A stretch of 64,000 nucleotides of DNA from Parasedimentitalea denitrificans (GTDB taxonomy: Bacteria; Pseudomonadota; Alphaproteobacteria; Rhodobacterales; Rhodobacteraceae): contig NZ_QHLQ01000009.1 in NCBI RefSeq assembly GCF_011813015.1, positions 62,001 through 126,000 of the forward strand, written 5' to 3'. Position 1 is the stretch's first letter, and the number at the start of each line of letters is the position of its first letter. Below are positions 34,862 to 44,165 of this stretch, in pieces. The notes beneath the pieces were generated by a model, which saw only the letters and a list, made by a program, of their open reading frames with translations, made no database searches and had not been told where the DNA came from. Both the position numbers and the translations under genes were made by a program.

Positions 34862-34948
34862 CGTGTCGTCCTGAGTGAAGGAAAAGATGACTGTGATATA
34901 TGCGTTTTGGAAGCCGTGAAAAGATCAGGATGCTGCAAAGCAGCACCG

Positions 34949-35593
34949 CTAGTCAAATTGCCGCAGGAACGCTGTCAGGTTGTCTGTGTGGTATTCGATG
35001 TGGTCGGCGTCATGTGGATCAGGAGCGACATGCACGGTGCGCATTCCCATTTGATGTGGTGCGGCCAGATTGCGCGGATCATCTTCGAACATCGCTGCTT
35101 TCTCGGTGATAACTCCGGCCTGGGTAAACACCTGTTCAAACGCAGCCTGTTCAGGCTTGGGCAAATAGTCAGCATGTTCAACGCCATAAATACCATCAAA
35201 CAAACCGCTTAGCCCGCGCGCCGCCAGAACCCGCTCGGCATAGGGGGCACTGCCATTAGTGTAGACGATTTTTTGCCCCGGCAAGACGCTGATCTGTGCT
35301 GCCAGATCTGGGTCTTTCTGCATATGGTCCATCGAGATGTCGTGCACGTCGATCATATAGGGCACCGGGTCCAGATCATGTTCGCGCATCAATCCGGCCA
35401 GGGTGGTGCCGTGCTGGCGCCAGTACAGGTCGCGCAGCCGGTTGGCTTCGGCCTGATCGACGTTCAGCGCGTCCATCACATAGCGCGTCATCTTGACCTC
35501 GATCTGATCAAACAGCCGGGCCGAGGGGTGATACAGGGTGTTGTCCAGATCGAACACCCAGTGCGTAACGTGAGAAAAGTTATCTTTGACCAT
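34949..35593 (-). CDS. HAD-family pyrimidine 5'-nucleotidase
   Basis: 214 residues. HAD motif I is FDLDNTLYHP, motif II VYTNGSAPYA, motif III/IV EKAAMFEDDPRNLAAPHQMGM. The helical cap contains MTRYVMDALNVDQAEANRLRDLYWRQHGTTLAGLM, characteristic of the SDT1/PHM8 pyrimidine nucleotidase group. It dephosphorylates pyrimidine nucleotides or related substrates in the cytosol. Stand-alone gene, divergent from the GntR regulator. Confidence 0.9.
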   Translation of the reverse strand: MVKDNFSHVTHWVFDLDNTLYHPSARLFDQIEVKMTRYVMDALNVDQAEANRLRDLYWRQHGTTLAGLMREHDLDPVPYMIDVHDISMDHMQKDPDLAAQISVLPGQKIVYTNGSAPYAERVLAARGLSGLFDGIYGVEHADYLPKPEQAAFEQVFTQAGVITEKAAMFEDDPRNLAAPHQMGMRTVHVAPDPHDADHIEYHTDNLTAFLRQFD

Positions 35594-35732
35594 GGCTCTG
35601 CTTTAGGCAGCGGGTGTTGTATTTGCAAACAAAAGCGGGCTTTGTTTCTTACAATTCTTCGGAGCGCTACGCCTAGGCTTGATTGCTGCGAGATCAGCCA
35701 TATAAATTGTGCAACTTAAATTGAGAGTGATC

Positions 35733-36383
35733 ATGAGCCAGAGCCGACCAAACCAGAAAGACGCCTATAGCCTGATCCTCGAAGCGATCGACGTTGGCAT
35801 CTACCGGCCAAGTGACCGTTTGGTCGAAAGCGACTTGGCAGAACGGTTTGGGGTTTCGCGTACGCCGATCCGTGAGGCGCTGCAACGATTGGAAACACAA
35901 TCCCTGTTGGAAAGGGACGGCCGCTCGTTGATCGTGGCCTCGCTTGACCACAATCAGATGGCCGAACTGTATATTGTTCGGCGCGAGCTAGAGGGGTTAG
36001 CTGCCAAGCTGGCCGCCCGTCATGCCACCGAAGAAGAGATTGCTGTGTTGCGCGACATGGTCACTGCGGACGATGCTCTGGTGGATGACCCGGTTGCACT
36101 GTCCAAGGCAAACCGACGATTTCACGAACAAATTCATCTGGCCTCGCACAATCGCTATCTGGTTCAGCAGTTGAACTTGGTGCACCGCACAATGGCACTG
36201 ATGGCGACCACCTCATTGGCGGCACAGGGGCGCGGTGAAATTGCCCAGAGCGAACACAAGAACATCGTCGCTGCCATTGAACGCCGTGATGAAGAGGCGG
36301 CAGGACAGGCGTTGAATGATCATATCTCGACGGCGTTCATGACCCGGCTAAAGCAGGATGCTGGTCAGCGCGGCGGCAGCTGA
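35733..36383 (+). CDS. GntR family transcriptional regulator, FadR/FCD subfamily
   Basis: 216 residues from the ATG at 35733 (GAGAG upstream; a GTG at 35709 is in frame). N-terminal winged helix: ILEAIDVGIYRPSDRLVESDLAERFGVSRTPIREALQRLETQSLLERDG. C-terminal FCD helical domain: ELYIVRRELEGLAAKLAARHATEEEI and SKANRRFHEQIHLASHNRYL, with the metal-binding Asp/His pattern typical of FCD sensors of organic acids. No target gene is adjacent; it converges with the glycosyltransferase gene with no bases between. Confidence 0.9.
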   Translation: MSQSRPNQKDAYSLILEAIDVGIYRPSDRLVESDLAERFGVSRTPIREALQRLETQSLLERDGRSLIVASLDHNQMAELYIVRRELEGLAAKLAARHATEEEIAVLRDMVTADDALVDDPVALSKANRRFHEQIHLASHNRYLVQQLNLVHRTMALMATTSLAAQGRGEIAQSEHKNIVAAIERRDEEAAGQALNDHISTAFMTRLKQDAGQRGGS

Positions 36384-38297
36384 TCACTGATGCGACGAAT
36401 GTAAAGCCGGTTGGGTGCTTGGCTCAGCACCGCTGTGGCCGTGGGTTGTTTTGTCCCAGAAAAATGGTTGCCAGATCAGCTCTCGCAGGGCCTTGTAGGC
36501 AGCAATTGCACCAAGCGGAAAATAGAAGATCAGCGTGGGCGCCCACAGCGCCAGACTGCGCCGGTTCGAGGCAAACGCCGCAGTTATGGCGATCCCGATC
36601 CCAAGAAGCTCAAACGTGACCAGCAGCAGCGCCGCGCCAAAGAGAACGCCTGCGGGCAACAGCGCAGCGCTGGGATGTGGCAGACCTAGAAGGATCAGCC
36701 AGAATGACCACAAAAACGGCGCGAGTAGGAATTGCCCTACGCTGCCAAGGAAAAAGGCCTGAAATCCCAAGAACCGTTTCACCCCCAGTTGGGCAAGCAG
36801 CATTTTTGGCCGCCGCATATGGACCAGATAGGTCACCATGAACCCCTTTAGCCACCGTGATCTTTGCCGAATCCAAGGCCATGGTTGGCAATTGGCCTCT
36901 TCATGGGTGGCGGTTTCGATCATTTCGGTACGGTATCCCGCGCGATACAATCGGACGCCCAGGTCTGCGTCTTCAGTCACATTATGGGCGTCCCATCCCC
37001 CAAGCTGGTCCAGCGCGTCGCGTTTTACGAATAATGTTGTACCCCCTAATGGGATCACTAATCCCAAACGCGCGATCCCGGGCAGCACAATGCGGAACCA
37101 GCTGGCGTATTCCAGCGTGAAACAACGCGACAGCCAATTGGTGCGCGGGTTGTAGTAGTCCAATACACCTTGCAAGCAGGCCACATCGGCACCGGCACTT
37201 TCAAACCTGCGGGCAACTTGTTCCAGTTGTCCGCGCGCCGGGGCATCTTCGGCGTCCCACACGCCGATGATATCGCCATGGCAAAAGTCGAGCGCATAGT
37301 TCATGGCGCGGGGCTTGGTGGTCAGGGTGCCGCACTGCGGCACCTCAATGATCTTAACCCACTGGGGTAAAGTGGCTTTGGTCAGAGCAGTGCGGGTGAT
37401 TTTGTCGTGTTCTTCGAGCACCAGAATCACTTCGAGCAAGGATCGCGGATAGGTCAGCCGTTTTAATCGCCGCAGTAGCGCCTTGCTGATTTCGGATTCG
37501 TGGTACAATGGGACCAGCATGGATATGCGGGGCAGACGTCTGATTCCGCGCGGTGTGATATTAGGCGTCAAGATGCTGTCAGAGCGTTTTCTCTGGGCAA
37601 GGTGCGTCACAAATCCGAATGTTTTCAACCCGACAAACAGGCTTAGCGCCAACAATGACAGAGCGCACATTGCCGTAAACATCACCCGCGGGGCAAAGAC
37701 CGTCGCCCCGATGAGAACGGGAAGCATAACAATAACGGCCAGAGAGCTGTTTGTTTGGTGTAAATGTCGGCTGCTGTCTTGCATCGGGATACGGGTATTT
37801 GCCCTTAGTGCCAAATCCTTGCGGAGATGTGCAGTCAGGAACGTGACGATCTGTTCTTCTGATGCCAGCACCGGTCGAATGCTGTCAAAGCTGCCGTGCA
37901 GGGCATTCTTTAGAGTGTCCAAATGTTCAGGGTGGGCAATGGCAATGATGAGTTGAGAGCCAGAGCACTTCCAAGGAATGGCGCGGTGTCTTAGCCAGAA
38001 TTGAGCAGGCTTACGGTTCAGCAACCGGATATTTGGGGTGAGGTCTGACAGATCAACGCGCTGCAGGCCGTGCTGCTGTGATAGGGCATCAAGCACCTGA
38101 TCCTGATTAGCCAAGCCTTGGCTAATCAGAATATGCCCAAGAGGCGCGTTCTGGTGGCGCTGTAATACCAGGGCCCGCAGTAAGTCAGTACCCTGGATCG
38201 CATGGTTATCGATAAGGTGTCGACCAAGACGCCGATGTGAACGCGACGGTATATGATGGGGCCGCGTATCATGAGAAGAAATTGACTGATCAGGCAT
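36384..38297 (-). CDS. Membrane glycosyltransferase (GT2) with N-terminal GspE-N domain
   Basis: 637 residues. Residues ~25-165 match the T2SS-ATPase N-terminal (MshEN/GspE-N) domain: IDNHAIQGTDLLRALVLQRHQNAPLGHILISQGLANQDQVLDALSQQHGLQRVDL, a fold that can bind c-di-GMP. Two membrane segments (~185-230) precede a processive-type GT2 domain: LVPLYHESEISKALLRRL, VWDAEDAP (D-x-D-like), CLQGVLDYYNPRTNWLSRCF, NVTEDADLGVRLYRAGY and the QRSRWLKG (QxxRW) motif. Several membrane segments end the protein. It probably makes an exported polysaccharide. A TTAA-N7-TTAA site lies 49 bases upstream. Confidence 0.88.
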   Translation of the reverse strand: MPDQSISSHDTRPHHIPSRSHRRLGRHLIDNHAIQGTDLLRALVLQRHQNAPLGHILISQGLANQDQVLDALSQQHGLQRVDLSDLTPNIRLLNRKPAQFWLRHRAIPWKCSGSQLIIAIAHPEHLDTLKNALHGSFDSIRPVLASEEQIVTFLTAHLRKDLALRANTRIPMQDSSRHLHQTNSSLAVIVMLPVLIGATVFAPRVMFTAMCALSLLALSLFVGLKTFGFVTHLAQRKRSDSILTPNITPRGIRRLPRISMLVPLYHESEISKALLRRLKRLTYPRSLLEVILVLEEHDKITRTALTKATLPQWVKIIEVPQCGTLTTKPRAMNYALDFCHGDIIGVWDAEDAPARGQLEQVARRFESAGADVACLQGVLDYYNPRTNWLSRCFTLEYASWFRIVLPGIARLGLVIPLGGTTLFVKRDALDQLGGWDAHNVTEDADLGVRLYRAGYRTEMIETATHEEANCQPWPWIRQRSRWLKGFMVTYLVHMRRPKMLLAQLGVKRFLGFQAFFLGSVGQFLLAPFLWSFWLILLGLPHPSAALLPAGVLFGAALLLVTFELLGIGIAITAAFASNRRSLALWAPTLIFYFPLGAIAAYKALRELIWQPFFWDKTTHGHSGAEPSTQPALHSSHQ

Positions 38298-38345
38298 TCC
38301 CCACCGCCGTCCCTTGAAGCTGCCAAACAGCTTGGGCGGCGGTGG

Positions 38346-38360
38346 TTAATGGTCAGTTAA
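38346..38360 (-). promoter_or_regulatory. Candidate CtrA-binding site
   Basis: TTAATGGTCAGTTAA matches the TTAA-N7-TTAA half-site arrangement recognised by the alphaproteobacterial cell-cycle/motility regulator CtrA. It lies 49-63 bases upstream of the glycosyltransferase start at 38297. It was the only such spacing found when I scanned the intergenic regions by eye. Confidence 0.4.
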
Positions 38361-38395
38361 CCAGCTTATCCCCGTGAGCGGGTTTTACTCTTGGC

Positions 38396-39565
38396 TTACG
38401 CCTCGACCGATTTGCTGGCCGCCATGGCGTCGGCAAAGCGTTCAAACAGGTAGAAACTGTCCTGCGGGCCGGGGCTTGCCTCGGGGTGTTGCTGAACAGA
38501 GAACACCGGACGTCCGTCGATTTTGATGCCACAGTTGGATCCGTCGAACAGCGACACATGGGTTTCAACCACACCTTTTGGCAGGGTCTGGGCATCAACC
38601 GCAAAACCGTGGTTCATCGAAGTGATTTCGACTTTGCCAGTCTCGTTTTCTTTCACCGGGTGGTTGGCACCGTGGTGGCCGTGGTTCATTTTGATGGTCT
38701 TGGCACCCAGCGCCAGCGCCAGCATCTGGTGGCCTAGGCAGATCCCAAACACCGGAAGTTCAGTCGTATCAAGGATGGTCTTGATCATAGGAACGGCATA
38801 TTCGCCAGTTGCGGCAGGGTCGCCGGGACCGTTGGACAGGAAAACACCGTCTGGGTTATGCGCCAGAACTTCTTCGGCGGTGGCGGTTGCCGGCAGTACG
38901 GTGACATCACACCCTGCCGAAGCAAGGCAACGCAGGATGTTGCGCTTGGCGCCATAGTCGATCGCGACCACTTTGTGGGCTGGGGCCGTCTGCTTGGGGT
39001 AGCCATCGGGCCAAGCCCACCGCATTTCGTCCCAGCGGTAGCTTTGGGCGCAGGTGACTTCCTTGGCCAAGTCCATGCCTTCCAGCCCAGACCACGCGCG
39101 GGCAGATGCCACCAAGGCCTCGACATCGAAATTGCCGTCCGGGTCATGAGCCAGTGCCACATGTGGCGCGCCTTGCTGGCGAATCGCACGGGTCAGGCGG
39201 CGGGTGTCGATGCCGCCAATGGCAATGCGACCGGTCCGGGTCAGCCATTCTTTCAATTCTTCGGTGCTGCGCCAGTTGCTGGCCAGCGTTGGATCCCACT
39301 TGACCACCATGCCCGCAGCAACAGGATTACCGGTTTCATCGTCTTCCGGGGTCACACCTGTGTTACCGATATGAGGGAAGGTGAAGGTGACGATCTGACC
39401 GGCATAGGACGGATCTGTCATGATTTCCTGATAGCCAGTCATAGCAGTGTTAAAGCAGAGCTCGGCCACGGTTTGTCCGGTGGCACCAAAACCTGCGCCA
39501 TAAAACACTGTACCATCAGCCATTGCCAGGCATGCGGTGGGCTTGGACGGGGCGGTATCGGCCAT
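38396..39565 (-). CDS. carA: Carbamoyl-phosphate synthase, small (glutaminase) subunit
   Basis: 389 residues from the ATG at 39565, which agrees with the usual alphaproteobacterial N-terminus (PTACLAMADGTVFYG); ATGs at 39580 and 39595 add a short hydrophilic extension. The N-terminal domain has TVAELCFNTAMTGYQEIMTDPSYAGQIV. The class I amidotransferase domain carries the nucleophilic Cys in PVFGICLGHQMLALALG and the His-Glu pair in VQQHPEASPG. It supplies ammonia from glutamine to CarB for arginine and pyrimidine synthesis; carB is not in the window. Confidence 0.96.
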   Translation of the reverse strand: MADTAPSKPTACLAMADGTVFYGAGFGATGQTVAELCFNTAMTGYQEIMTDPSYAGQIVTFTFPHIGNTGVTPEDDETGNPVAAGMVVKWDPTLASNWRSTEELKEWLTRTGRIAIGGIDTRRLTRAIRQQGAPHVALAHDPDGNFDVEALVASARAWSGLEGMDLAKEVTCAQSYRWDEMRWAWPDGYPKQTAPAHKVVAIDYGAKRNILRCLASAGCDVTVLPATATAEEVLAHNPDGVFLSNGPGDPAATGEYAVPMIKTILDTTELPVFGICLGHQMLALALGAKTIKMNHGHHGANHPVKENETGKVEITSMNHGFAVDAQTLPKGVVETHVSLFDGSNCGIKIDGRPVFSVQQHPEASPGPQDSFYLFERFADAMAASKSVEA

Positions 39566-39746
39566 TGCGCGAGTCTCCATGTGGGATAAATTCATGGGTT
39601 CTTAAGGGCAGGGTCCTGTAGGGTCAAGCCCAGCCTAGGGCGTCAACGCGAAACGCTGCCGACGCCCGGCTGACAGGGCGGACTTGTCTACAGACTGCTG
39701 ATTGGTTAAGGCTAAGAGTTCCAATGCCATGGGGATGGAAAACACA

Positions 39747-40220
39747 ATGGATATGCGCACTCGGGTCAATACGGCCCTGAAGCAGGCAATGAAGGATCGG
39801 GCGGCAAGCCGTCTGGCCACATTGCGTCTGATCAACGCTGCGATCAAGGATATGGAAATTTCCGCGCGTGGAGATGGCGAAGAAATCATCATCGCCGATG
39901 CCGACATTCTGGCGATTCTCAGTAAGATGACCAAGCAGCGCAACGAAAGCGCGCGCGCCTACGAAGAAGGCGGGCGTTTGGATCTGGCAGAGCGAGAGCT
40001 TGAAGAAATCGCGATTATCGAAGAATTCCTGCCCAAGCAATTGGCCGAGGACGAAGTTGTTGATGCTATTCGCGCAGCTGTTGCCGCAACGGGTGCCGGT
40101 TCTATCCGGGACATGGGCAAGGTGATGGGCGCGCTAAAGTCGAAATACACCGGTCAGATGGATTTTGGAAAAGTTGGGCCACTGGTTAAGGATCAGCTCT
40201 GTTCCGGTGGTGATTGCTGA
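39747..40220 (+). CDS. GatB/YqeY domain-containing protein
   Basis: 157 residues from the ATG at 39747; in-frame ATGs at 39702, 39729 and 39753 are alternatives. MRTRVNTALKQAMKDRAASRLATLRLINAAIKDMEI is the typical YqeY start, and EDEVVDAIRAAVAATGAGSIRDMGKVMGALKSKYTGQMDFGKVGPLVKDQL the tRNA-binding-like helical end shared with GatB. The protein may aid tRNA-dependent amidation; its role is unproven. Divergent from carA, a common arrangement in alphaproteobacteria. Confidence 0.92.
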   Translation: MDMRTRVNTALKQAMKDRAASRLATLRLINAAIKDMEISARGDGEEIIIADADILAILSKMTKQRNESARAYEEGGRLDLAERELEEIAIIEEFLPKQLAEDEVVDAIRAAVAATGAGSIRDMGKVMGALKSKYTGQMDFGKVGPLVKDQLCSGGDC

Positions 40221-40411
40221 ACAGCGCCTGTTCTAAGTTTATTCAGATAAGTGATAGCCAGTGAGTGTCCGCTGTTGATGCGGGCATATCGCTAGGGGGC
40301 ATTTTCCTGATTTCTGACGGGCAAGATAGATTGCCCTTCAACACATATCTGTTTTGCATCCCAGTCCATGGTCGCACAGTTGCGCGCGTGGCTAAGGTCG
40401 GTACGGTTTAA

Positions 40412-40446
40412 TATCAATGGGGCGCTTATGATGGCGCCCCTTGATA
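40412..40446. terminator. Hairpin, likely terminator of the DUF1127 gene
   Basis: TATCAA-T-GGGGCGC (40412-40425) pairs with GCGCCCC-TTGATA (40434-40446), 13 base pairs with one bulged T and an 8-base loop. It lies between convergent genes, 12 bases past the DUF1127 stop; the flanks are only moderately T-rich. Confidence 0.65.
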
Positions 40447-40458
40447 GGTAGGCGGATA

Positions 40459-40680
40459 TTACATCCAGCGTCCAAAGACGTGCATTACGATGTCGTCACG
40501 CTTCAGGCCTTTTGCTGCCAGCTGCTCATCGGTCATCGCCTGCAGTTTTTGAACTTCCAGGTAACGTGGGTTGGCTTCTGCGACATTGACCAGCCCGGTA
40601 AAGATAGCCGCTACGCTGCGCTTAAGAGCGGCGAGAGGGGACAGGGCGGGAACTGTCTGTGTTGTTGCTGCGATAGCCAT
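40459..40680 (-). CDS. DUF1127 family small protein
   Basis: 73 residues. The C-terminal ~40 residues (NPRYLEVQKLQAMTDEQLAAKGLKRDDIVMHVFGRWM) carry the YjiS-like DUF1127 motif, L-x-x-L-xx-xD-x-L-x-D-I/GL-R, here KLQAMTDEQLAAKGLKRDDI. In other alphaproteobacteria such proteins bind RNA and affect turnover or phosphate and carbon metabolism. It stands alone, with a good hairpin after it. An upstream gap of ~260 bases to the aldo/keto reductase gene holds only promoter-length AT-rich sequence. Confidence 0.85.
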   Translation of the reverse strand: MAIAATTQTVPALSPLAALKRSVAAIFTGLVNVAEANPRYLEVQKLQAMTDEQLAAKGLKRDDIVMHVFGRWM

Positions 40681-40944
40681 TGGAGCTTACTCCTGAGTTT
40701 TTTAGTTAGTGGTCTTCTGGATGTAGGTTTATGCTGCGGGTGCAAAACCCACCAGTGTTGAATCAGAAGTTCCGCCATGCGTTTCTGACATACCAAAAAT
40801 ATTAACTATTTAGATGAACGCCTTATGGTGGGTCGTTGCGCTAGGGTGCCGTCGTCGTTTGGGCGGCTGAGCTGAAACTCTGGGCGGCCGAAAACTGATA
40901 GAACGTGCTTCTTCTTTGGCCGAGGGTATGCAAATAATTGCCAT

Positions 40945-41880
40945 ATGACCGCATCATTCAAAACCCCCGCTGGCGACCCTGTCTCACGCTTTTGCTTTGG
41001 CACCATGCAATTTGGTGGCAAGGCTGACACTGCGAACAGTCAGGCTTTGTATGACGCCTGCCGCGATGCGGGCATCAACTTTTTTGACACGGCCGACGTT
41101 TATACCGGCGGCACCTCTGAAACGCTTTTGGGTGGCTTTGCCAAGTCTGAGCGGGACAAGCTGGTGATTGCCACCAAGGTAGGTGCCGAGGGCGGCGCAA
41201 GTCGCGACAAGATCCTGCAACGGTTCGATGGCTGTCGTCGTCGGTTGGACATGGATTTCGTTGAAATCCTGTACCTACACCGCTGGGATGCGAACACCCC
41301 GTTGGAAGAGAGCTTTGAAACCTTGGCTGAATTGCAGCAAGCAGGCAAGGTTGGGGCGATTGGCGTGTCGAACTATGCTGCTTGGCAGGTCATGAAGGCA
41401 CAGGCTGTTGCCGAGTCCTTGGGAACGAAAATCAGTATTCTTCAACCCATGTACAACCTGGTCAAACGTCAGGCCGAGGTGGAAATGCTGCCGATGGCGC
41501 AAAGCGAAGGCTTTGCCGTCGCGTCATATTCGCCACTGGGCGGCGGGTTGTTGACCGGAAAATACTCCGCTGGTGAAGAAGGCCGACTTGTGACGGATGC
41601 GATGTACAAGGCTCGATATGGTGTCGACTGGATGCATCAGGCAGCCAAGGATCTGTCGGCTCTGGCCAAGGAACACGCTGTAGATCCAGCCACATTGGCG
41701 GTGGCTTGGGTTGCGGCAAATTCGGCGATCACTTGCCCTATCATCAGTGCCCGATCGGTTGCCCAGTTGGAGCCCTCGCTGGCAGCGTTGGACTATGACC
41801 TAACTGACGAACTTATGGCCCAGCTGACGACGCTGACACCAACCCCGGCACCCGCAACGGATAGGTTGGAAGAGGCATAG
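40945..41880 (+). CDS. Aldo/keto reductase
   Basis: 311 residues. The catalytic tetrad is visible: Asp in INFFDTADVYTGG, Tyr in the same stretch (DVYTGG), Lys in LVIATKVG, and His in EILYLHRWD. NADPH-binding C-terminal segments include YSPLGGGLLTGKY and CPIISARSVAQLEPSL. The family reduces aldehydes and ketones; the TAD-YTGGTSE variant is typical of the AKR11/12-like group. Substrate unknown. Stand-alone gene. Confidence 0.9.
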   Translation: MTASFKTPAGDPVSRFCFGTMQFGGKADTANSQALYDACRDAGINFFDTADVYTGGTSETLLGGFAKSERDKLVIATKVGAEGGASRDKILQRFDGCRRRLDMDFVEILYLHRWDANTPLEESFETLAELQQAGKVGAIGVSNYAAWQVMKAQAVAESLGTKISILQPMYNLVKRQAEVEMLPMAQSEGFAVASYSPLGGGLLTGKYSAGEEGRLVTDAMYKARYGVDWMHQAAKDLSALAKEHAVDPATLAVAWVAANSAITCPIISARSVAQLEPSLAALDYDLTDELMAQLTTLTPTPAPATDRLEEA

Positions 41881-41895
41881 AGGGTAAGGGCTGAC

Positions 41896-42651
41896 TTAGG
41901 TTAGCCCATCCCAGATCAGTTTGGCGCCGGTGCAGGACAGCAAAACATAGGTCAGTGCAAAGAACGCCTTTTCAGGCATCTTATGGTGCAGGTTGACGCC
42001 AATCCATGCGCCGATCAGGGCGAATGGGGCCAGTATCAGGTCCAGTTTCAAAGTGTCCAAGGTGAACATGCCAAGAAACGCATAGGGAATGAACTTGGCG
42101 AGGTTCAGCGCCCAGAACACCAGCACGGTCGAAGCCTGATACTCGGTCTTGCTCATCCGGCGTCCCAGTAAATACACCGCTGCCGGTGGGCCGCCTGCAT
42201 GGCTGACAAAACTGGTAAAACCCGCCATGACACCGGCCAAGACCCCAGCCCATTCCGGCATTGGCGGGCGGGTGGCCAAGTTTTTGCGTAGGCCGGCCGA
42301 CATCTGCCAGACCACAAACCCAACAGAGATCACTCCGATCATCACCCGCATCGCATCGGCGTCTACCGCCCGGTACAGCAGGGTGCCCAGTACAACGCCG
42401 GGCAGGCCACCCGCCAGCAACAACAGTGAATCCCGCAAGTTCCAGCGGCCCCAATAGGGTTTCAACGACGCCAGATCGACCACCATCAGCAATGGCAGCA
42501 TCAGCGCCAGCGCAAACCCCGGTTCAAGAATGATTGCCAGAAACGACGACGAGGCAAAGGCCGCACCGGAGCCAAACCCACCTTTGCTGATGCCTGCGAA
42601 TATCACGGCGGGAATCGCAAAGACGAAGAAATACCCTGTCAGTTCTATCAA
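41896..42651 (-). CDS. Sulfite exporter TauE/SafE family protein
   Basis: 251 residues from a TTG start (no better start is visible nearby). Eight hydrophobic segments in two repeats, with family motifs IFAGISKGGFGSGAAFASSSFLAIIL, LLAGGLPGVVLGTLLYRAV, GVMAGFTSFVSHAGGPPAAVYLLGRRMSK and LILAPFALIGAWIGVNLHHKM. Members export sulfite, sulfoacetate or other organosulfur anions; there is no sulfur-metabolism gene nearby to identify a substrate. Confidence 0.88.
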   Translation of the reverse strand: MIELTGYFFVFAIPAVIFAGISKGGFGSGAAFASSSFLAIILEPGFALALMLPLLMVVDLASLKPYWGRWNLRDSLLLLAGGLPGVVLGTLLYRAVDADAMRVMIGVISVGFVVWQMSAGLRKNLATRPPMPEWAGVLAGVMAGFTSFVSHAGGPPAAVYLLGRRMSKTEYQASTVLVFWALNLAKFIPYAFLGMFTLDTLKLDLILAPFALIGAWIGVNLHHKMPEKAFFALTYVLLSCTGAKLIWDGLT

Positions 42652-42748
42652 TGATCAGCCCGCCCATGCCCCTGTTCCTTGGGATCTAGCGCTAACGGAC
42701 GTCGGCTTGCAAGCGAACACCTAGGCCAAGAACCAAACGCGACAGAGG

Positions 42749-43444
42749 TCAAACCCCCAGATACTGATGGATTTTCTCTGGATCATCGCGCAGCTCTGAC
42801 GCATTCAGCGTCTCCCGGGTTTGACCGTGTTCGATAAAGGCAACCGTGTCGGCAATCGACAAAACGGCATCGACCCGCTGTTCCACCAGAATAACGGCGA
42901 CCCCTTCGTCGCGCATGCGTACCACAACCTGCCGGATCTGTTCGATCATCGACGGCTGCAATCCTTCGGTTGGTTCATCCAGCAGCAGCACTTTGGGACG
43001 CAGACAAAGCGCGCGGGCGGTGGCCAACATCTGCTGCTCGCCACCTGACAGGGTATTGGCCTGCTGTTGCAACCGTTCGCGCAGGCGAGGGAATATTTCC
43101 AGCACCCACTCACGCGTATCCTCGCCCGATTTGCAAGTCATCATGCCCATCTCGATGTTTTCAGCGACGGTCAGTTCGGAAAACAATCGTCGCCCCTGCG
43201 GCACATAGCCAACCCGGCGGGTGGGGATCTTGTGCGCGGGCAGGGCGCTGATGTCCTCTTCGTCCAGATGGATCGAACCGGATTTGAGCGGTAATAGCCC
43301 CATGATCGACTTCATGATTGTTGTTTTACCCGCGCCATTGCGGCCCAGAATGCACAGGATCTCTCCCGGTTTGGCGGTCAGCGAAACCCCGAATAGCGCC
43401 TGCACCCGGCCATAGGCCACCTGGATGTCATTAATCTCAAGCAT
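42749..43444 (-). CDS. Branched-chain/amide-type ABC transporter, ATP-binding protein LivF-like
   Basis: 231 residues from the ATG at 43444, overlapping the livG-like gene by 8 bases; the longer frame upstream is antisense to it. Walker A is GRNGAGKTT, the ABC signature LSGGEQQMLA, Walker B KVLLLDEPTEGLQP and the H-loop region VILVEQRVDAVLS. RRVGYVPQGRRLFSELTVAENIEMGM is LivF-specific. It is the last gene of the five-gene importer operon (47436 to 42749). Confidence 0.93.
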   Translation of the reverse strand: MLEINDIQVAYGRVQALFGVSLTAKPGEILCILGRNGAGKTTIMKSIMGLLPLKSGSIHLDEEDISALPAHKIPTRRVGYVPQGRRLFSELTVAENIEMGMMTCKSGEDTREWVLEIFPRLRERLQQQANTLSGGEQQMLATARALCLRPKVLLLDEPTEGLQPSMIEQIRQVVVRMRDEGVAVILVEQRVDAVLSIADTVAFIEHGQTRETLNASELRDDPEKIHQYLGV

Positions 43445-44165
43445 CACTTGTCCCCAGATAGGCAGCCTGCACGGCGGCATTGGCGCGGATTTCTTCGGGG
43501 GTGCCAGCAGCCAGAACTTCGCCCGCATCCAACACAGTGATATGGGTGGCGGTCTTCATCACCACATCCATGTTGTGTTCAATCAACAAGATGGTGGTTT
43601 CCCCGGCCAGCGTGTTGATCAGAGCGATGAACTCCTCCACCTCTGAATCCGCTAGCCCTTGGGTGGGTTCGTCCAATATGAACAGTCGCGGGTCCTGTGC
43701 CAACCCCATGGCGATTTCCAACAGGCGCTGGTGGCCATAGCTCAGATCACCTGCAATTTGATCCGTGCGTTCCGCCAGCCCAACCCGTGCCAGCACATCC
43801 GCGACCTTGGCGTTCACCGCAGCCACATCCGCGCCCAACCGTCGCCGCGCTGCCAGCGCTACGTTTTCATGTAGCGACAGCCCGGCAAAGACCGAGGTGA
43901 TCTGAAACGTATAGGCGATCCCAAGAGAGATCCGCTGATGCGCGGGCAGGGCGTTGATATTTGCTCCCTCAAAAAACACATCCCCCCGCGTGGCAGGGAT
44001 CCGTCCACACAGCATGCCAACAAAGGTCGATTTGCCCGCCCCATTGGGACCGATCAGCGCCATGGTTTTGCCGCGCGGCAGGGCAAAGTCGATGTCGGTA
44101 TTGGCTTTGATGCCGCCATAGGCCTTGGTCAGCCCCTTGGTGGTCAGAATATTCACGGCATCCAT
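43437..44165 (-). CDS. Branched-chain/amide-type ABC transporter, ATP-binding protein LivG-like
   Basis: 242 residues. Walker A GPNGAGKST, Q-loop region AYTFQITSVFAGLSLHENV, signature LSYGHQRLLEIAMGL, Walker B RLFILDEPTQGLA, and switch ILLIEHNMDVVM. The signature LSYGHQ is the form seen in LivG. The start overlaps the end of the permease gene by 13 bases. Confidence 0.93.
   Translation of the reverse strand: MDAVNILTTKGLTKAYGGIKANTDIDFALPRGKTMALIGPNGAGKSTFVGMLCGRIPATRGDVFFEGANINALPAHQRISLGIAYTFQITSVFAGLSLHENVALAARRRLGADVAAVNAKVADVLARVGLAERTDQIAGDLSYGHQRLLEIAMGLAQDPRLFILDEPTQGLADSEVEEFIALINTLAGETTILLIEHNMDVVMKTATHITVLDAGEVLAAGTPEEIRANAAVQAAYLGTSDA

Noticed and set aside
40681-40944. 264-base gap upstream of the aldo/keto reductase gene as a small RNA locus
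   Set aside because: It contains AT-rich promoter-like sequence but no terminator-like hairpin or conserved structure that I could recognise.
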